From Sulfurimonas paralvinellae (GTDB lineage: Bacteria > Campylobacterota > Campylobacteria > Campylobacterales > Sulfurimonadaceae), in contig NZ_CP041406.1 of NCBI RefSeq assembly GCF_014905135.1, positions 620,001-684,000 of the forward strand: 64,000 nt of DNA, given 5' to 3'. Position 1 is the stretch's first letter. The number at the start of each line of letters is the position of its first letter. Shown piece by piece: positions 60,689 through 64,000 of this stretch. Under the pieces are notes generated by a model, which did no database searches, was not told the DNA's origin, and worked only from the letters and a program-made list of their open reading frames with translations. The position numbers and the translations under genes are program-made.

Positions 60689-62421
60689 CCTTTTGCCACC
60701 TTTAATACTTCTTCAATACTTGTAATACCGTCAATAGCCTTTTGGAGACCATTTTGAAAGATTGGGATAAATCCTTCTTCTTTCGCTTTTTCAAGTAATG
60801 CTTCTTTTGATGCGCCTTTGGCAATGAGCGTCGAGAGGTCTTCTGAAATATTTAAAACTTCACAAATCATCTCTCGTCCCATATAGCCGGTTCCACCGCA
60901 CTCTTTACAGCCTTTGCCTTTATAAAAAGTTGTTCCTTCGGGAACTACTCCTTCTATCTCTTCTAATACCGAGGCAGAGAGTTCATCTTCAGCTTTACAG
61001 TGTACACATATTTTCCGTACAAGTCTTTGTGCCTGAATGGCGACAAGAGCTCCACTGATGAGATAGTGTTCTATTCCCATATCAGCCATACGTGGAATAG
61101 CTGATATGGAATCATTCGTATGCAGGGTTGATATAACCAAGTGACCAGTCAAAGCTGCTTTAATGGCAATCTCCAAAGTTTCCTGATCGCGAATTTCACC
61201 GATCATAATTTTATCGGGATCCTGACGCAGAATGGAGCGAAGTGCATCGGCAAAAGAGAGACCGACCTTTGCATTAACCTGTACCTGTTGAATCAGGTTC
61301 ATTCTATACTCAACCGGATCTTCAACCGTAATGACTTTGTCCTCTACATTTCTCAACTCATTCAGTGCACCATAGAGTGTTGTTGTTTTACCGGAACCTG
61401 TAGGACCAGTGACAAGGATAATACCGTATGGTGCGGCAAGCCCTTTTAAGAATTTATGATAACTGACACTGTCCATACCTGCATCTTCAAGTTTAACAAG
61501 TGCTTTTTGTTTATCAAGCACACGCATAACAATAGATTCACCGTATAAAATCGGTAAAGTAGAGATACGAAAATCATATTCACGGGCACCGACAGCTGTA
61601 GAAAAACGCCCATCTTGCGGTTTTCTTTTTTCAGCAATGTCCAGATTTGACAAAAGTTTCAGTCTTGATGCCAAAGGTGGATAAATATCCTTTTCAAAGA
61701 TAAACATCTCTGTCAGTTTCCCATCCACACGACCACGGACAACACAGTTCTTCTCTGTCGGCTCAATATGTATATCGCTAGAGCGACCGTTGATACAGGT
61801 CTTTAAGACTACGTCAATGAGAAGGAGAATTGATGAAGCTTCTTGTTGCTCTTCAAGTGTTGAAATTGAATTTAACTCTTCACGAATTTTACGTACTAAA
61901 TCTTTTACGCTGTCTTTTAAGCTGATCTTATAAAGATAATTCTCTATCTGTTTTTTTGTTGCCAGTGCAATTTTGAGTATTTTTCTTGGAAAAAGTCTTT
62001 GTATGGCTTCCTGGGCATCGATATCTAGCGGGTCATTAAAAGCAACAGTGACACTCATATCATCCTGAGAGATTGGAATGGCATTATGTTTTTGAAACTG
62101 TGCAAAAGGAACATTTGCTGTAAGGTTGTAGTCCATGTCAATCGAATCAAGGTCGACGAACATTAGATCAAGTTCTTCTGCCAATTTTTGCAGTACTGCA
62201 CTCTCTGGTATATAGTCATAATCATCAATAATAGAAAGATTATATACACCTTCACGTATCTGTTTGACAATATAGCGTATAAGCCTGTCCATTGTCATAA
62301 ATCCAGAGAGTGTAATATCTCGCAAAATAAGATTCTCACTGATGCCTTTTGCAAGGAGCCTGTCTACTTGGCCTTTCATGATTGAACCGTTGGCAAGTAA
62401 GTCTGTTGTTATTCTATCCAC
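60685..62421 (-). CDS. Type II secretion / type IV pilus ATPase (GspE/MshE/CtsE-like)
   Basis: 578 residues. N-terminal MshEN-type domain (about 1-150), Walker A GPTGSGKTTTLYGALNE, IMIGEIRDQETLEIAIKAALTGHLVISTLHTND (Walker B and His box), and a C-terminal zinc motif CVHCKAE...CKECGGTGYMGRE. GTG start behind AAGGAAAAG. With the N-domain and the neighbours it is closer to MSHA-type and Campylobacter Cts (DNA uptake) than to PilB. Confidence 0.93.
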   Translation of the reverse strand: MDRITTDLLANGSIMKGQVDRLLAKGISENLILRDITLSGFMTMDRLIRYIVKQIREGVYNLSIIDDYDYIPESAVLQKLAEELDLMFVDLDSIDMDYNLTANVPFAQFQKHNAIPISQDDMSVTVAFNDPLDIDAQEAIQRLFPRKILKIALATKKQIENYLYKISLKDSVKDLVRKIREELNSISTLEEQQEASSILLLIDVVLKTCINGRSSDIHIEPTEKNCVVRGRVDGKLTEMFIFEKDIYPPLASRLKLLSNLDIAEKRKPQDGRFSTAVGAREYDFRISTLPILYGESIVMRVLDKQKALVKLEDAGMDSVSYHKFLKGLAAPYGIILVTGPTGSGKTTTLYGALNELRNVEDKVITVEDPVEYRMNLIQQVQVNAKVGLSFADALRSILRQDPDKIMIGEIRDQETLEIAIKAALTGHLVISTLHTNDSISAIPRMADMGIEHYLISGALVAIQAQRLVRKICVHCKAEDELSASVLEEIEGVVPEGTTFYKGKGCKECGGTGYMGREMICEVLNISEDLSTLIAKGASKEALLEKAKEEGFIPIFQNGLQKAIDGITSIEEVLKVAKG

Positions 62422-62430
62422 GTCTTTTCC

Positions 62431-62973
62431 TTACCAATAGATGTGTCGTTTTATAAGCATTGTATCATAAAACTCCTCAATCACCATTTTAGTGATCTTA
62501 TAATCTTTTGCAAGATAGAGTTTATATGTCAATTTTTTATCTTTTGGATCTTCAAAAAGGTAAAATGTCCGCTTTTCATGCTTGCCCAGTTTTGTATAAA
62601 GATCAAAAACTTTTGAAAGGATATAGCTGGTTGTCGGCAGTTTGAGTTCTGAAAGTTCATAGCCATCAAGTAAAGAGTGATATAAAAGTTTCTTTTGCAT
62701 TAAAATTACAGAAAAATATGCAGAATTTGCACGTGCTTCTTGAGAAAATTTCAACATTGCTGTTGGAATGGCAAGTCTGTCAATATAGTCTGAATTAAGA
62801 CAAGCAAAAGCATAGAGTGAAACAAACTCTTCATCACTTTTATATCTGTTAAAATTATCAAATCCCAAACTGCAGACTTTATCATATTTTTTATTTTGAT
62901 AAAGACCGAACATCTCTTGTTTGACATCGGCATACAAGTTTACAATTAAAAATATTAGTATTAAAAATCTCAT
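62431..62973 (-). CDS. Secreted protein in pilus/secretion locus, unknown
   Basis: 180 residues: a short signal peptide (MRFLILIFLIVNLYADV), then a helical domain without known motif (two Cys, Cys34 and Cys58). 9 nt before the gspE start and overlapping the upstream TPR gene by 4 nt. Its place corresponds to the poorly conserved accessory gene before gspE in Cts-type loci. Confidence 0.75.
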   Translation of the reverse strand: MRFLILIFLIVNLYADVKQEMFGLYQNKKYDKVCSLGFDNFNRYKSDEEFVSLYAFACLNSDYIDRLAIPTAMLKFSQEARANSAYFSVILMQKKLLYHSLLDGYELSELKLPTTSYILSKVFDLYTKLGKHEKRTFYLFEDPKDKKLTYKLYLAKDYKITKMVIEEFYDTMLIKRHIYW

Positions 62974-63848
62974 CTGAATTTCCCGGATTCTATGTCGTTA
63001 AGTAATATTTTTGCATTACCTGAATGCGAATAATTTATATACTCACGCAATGTTTTTACAGCCATGTCTCTTTTTCCTAATTTTGCAAGTGATTTTGCAA
63101 AAATAAGCCAGCTCTCCTCAATGTCATTATTGATACCATTGGTAATAAGTGCATAATTATATGCTTGTTCATAGTTACCTATTTCATAATATTTTTTTGC
63201 TACAAAAAGACTTAACGCCGGATTGTTATTCTTTTTGAATCGTGTTATTATCTCTTTAATGTCATTTTGTGATTCACGTCTTTTTATAGTAAGAAGCTGT
63301 TTTTTTGCAGGTTCTTGTTGAACGGGCTGTTGTATGTTTCTTGTTTTTTTATTGCCTTCAAGATTCATATACTCTTCTTCAACAGTACTTTGTTGTTTCG
63401 CAATTTTATTTCTTTTTATTTTTTCTTTTTTGACAGTTTTTGTTTCATTGAGAGTCTTGTAATAAGGTTGTTGCTCTTCACTCTGAATGTGTTTCATAAA
63501 ATGCATTGAAGGTTCAAGGATAAGCTTCTGTTCTTTATCTGTGTTAATTGTTTTAGCTTTGGCAATTGTCTCAAGTTTTATATTGGTTTGGTTTGTATTT
63601 TGCTGAGTGATATTAGTCTCTTGTATAGAATTTTTGCTGTCTATAGTAGGTGTCGCCAGTGTTACAGGCTTTTTAAGAGTTTTGTCCAAAGTAACTTGTT
63701 TATGTTCTTTTTTTTGTGGTGTAGAAGTTGTTATTATAGCTGTAACAAGAATAATCACTATAAGACTTACAGCAATAACTGTATGTGGAATATAGGATTT
63801 AATCTTATAATGCAGCCAACGTTTTTCCAACTCTCGTATATTAAGCAT
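62970..63848 (-). CDS. Membrane-anchored TPR protein (MshN/CtsX-like position)
   Basis: 292 residues: cytoplasmic N terminus (~20), a TM helix (TVIAVSLIVIILVTAIITT), a long low-complexity Lys/Thr/Gln-rich spacer (about 45-190), then two TPR-like repeats (NPALSLFVAKKYYEIGNYEQAYNYALITNG, WLIFAKSLAKLGKRDMAVKTLREYI). Order ExeA-like, this, small gene, GspE, GspF matches MSHA M-N-x-E-G. The link to MshN rests on place and layout, not on close similarity. Confidence 0.8.
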   Translation of the reverse strand: MLNIRELEKRWLHYKIKSYIPHTVIAVSLIVIILVTAIITTSTPQKKEHKQVTLDKTLKKPVTLATPTIDSKNSIQETNITQQNTNQTNIKLETIAKAKTINTDKEQKLILEPSMHFMKHIQSEEQQPYYKTLNETKTVKKEKIKRNKIAKQQSTVEEEYMNLEGNKKTRNIQQPVQQEPAKKQLLTIKRRESQNDIKEIITRFKKNNNPALSLFVAKKYYEIGNYEQAYNYALITNGINNDIEESWLIFAKSLAKLGKRDMAVKTLREYINYSHSGNAKILLNDIESGKFR

Positions 63849-64000
63849 CTATTAATCCCGTATGTATAGCTGCCATCTCTATAAGCTTAGCTGATATTTG
63901 ATTTGTATTGATAGCATATATCTGATTGTTTTTTTCATAAGCTGTATAAATTTCAAAAAGTCCATAGAGTAATTTATTTGTATCTCTATAATTACCGTGG
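63841..64000 (-). CDS. ExeA/MshM-type AAA ATPase, C-terminal end (5' part outside window)
   Basis: The minus-strand frame is open from base 64000 to the TAA at 63841-63843 and overlaps the TPR gene start by 8 nt. The last ~52 residues (GNYRDTNKLLYGLFEIYTAYEKNNQ) resemble the end of ExeA/GspA-like ATPases, where a GxxRxxNKL helix precedes a final helix pair. In MSHA loci this gene is mshM, in Campylobacter ctsP. Only a fragment is seen, so the call is tentative. Confidence 0.6.
   Translation of the reverse strand, partial: HGNYRDTNKLLYGLFEIYTAYEKNNQIYAINTNQISAKLIEMAAIHTGLIDA

Overview
The window reads as a chromosomal segment of an AT-rich, denitrifying Campylobacterota (epsilonproteobacterial) bacterium, most like Sulfurimonas or a close relative. 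This rests on the long TrmB, the FtsE-FtsX-EnvC order, the nitrilase-like gene beside xseB, the cd1 nitrite reductase with cNOR, the compact overlapping operons and the strong TATAAT boxes with weak -35 regions. The genus is an inference; no rRNA or marker comparison was possible. I see no insertion sequence, phage gene, CRISPR array or replication origin.

Layout. 1-3.6 kb: operon on + with the 3' end of a sigma-54 activator, fabD, a nitrilase-family hydrolase, mtnN and a TtcA-like gene. 3.6-12.5 kb: minus-strand genes (an AT-rich unknown membrane protein, an RDD protein, guaB, two small unknowns, gatA, ileS), with an unlisted 35-codon ORF between ileS and gatA. 12.5-14.4 kb: a CinA-like gene, then six tRNA genes (Lys-Asp-Val-Glu-Val-Asp) behind a perfect consensus promoter. 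14.4-26.5 kb: rodA, rluD, an FN3 lipoprotein, trmB, ftsE, ftsX, envC-like, thrC, proC, proA and a Crp/Fnr-type regulator.

26.5-47.5 kb is the respiratory core. A DUF2249 / polytopic membrane protein / DUF59 operon, a divergent pair of heme d1 operons (fused siroheme decarboxylase; siroheme-synthase N-domain protein) and a long minus-strand operon (3-TM protein, norC, norB, a 50-aa membrane protein, nirS, then nirC-like, nirJ, nirF, cobA) carry between them NO2- to N2O reduction and the steps from uroporphyrinogen III to heme d1. Three near-identical FNR/DNR boxes (TTGAT-N4-RTCAA) sit about 40 bp upstream of good -10 boxes in front of four of these transcription units, so they look like one O2/NO-responsive regulon. 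The Crp/Fnr gene next door is the natural candidate regulator.

Embedded in this core (31.4-37.5 kb) is an accessory module: SDR, AraC-type regulator, a second SDR, a CCP-like protein with three heme motifs, a cytochrome-b/pentaheme-c fusion and a thioredoxin-like protein. A near-consensus promoter with two 19-bp direct repeats 22 bp apart precedes the second SDR. I know of no described system with this composition; it is the best candidate here for something new.

47.5-64 kb: a membrane-anchored receiver protein with an HPt-like domain lacking its histidine, rsmH and an FtsL-like gene, an RND transporter without partners, tRNA(CAT), a ThiF-like protein, a nitrilase-fold pseudoenzyme with xseB, metX and metY, yebC, a YigZ protein, and part of an MSHA/Cts-like type II secretion or pilus locus (gspF, gspE, two accessory genes and an ExeA-like ATPase cut by the window edge).
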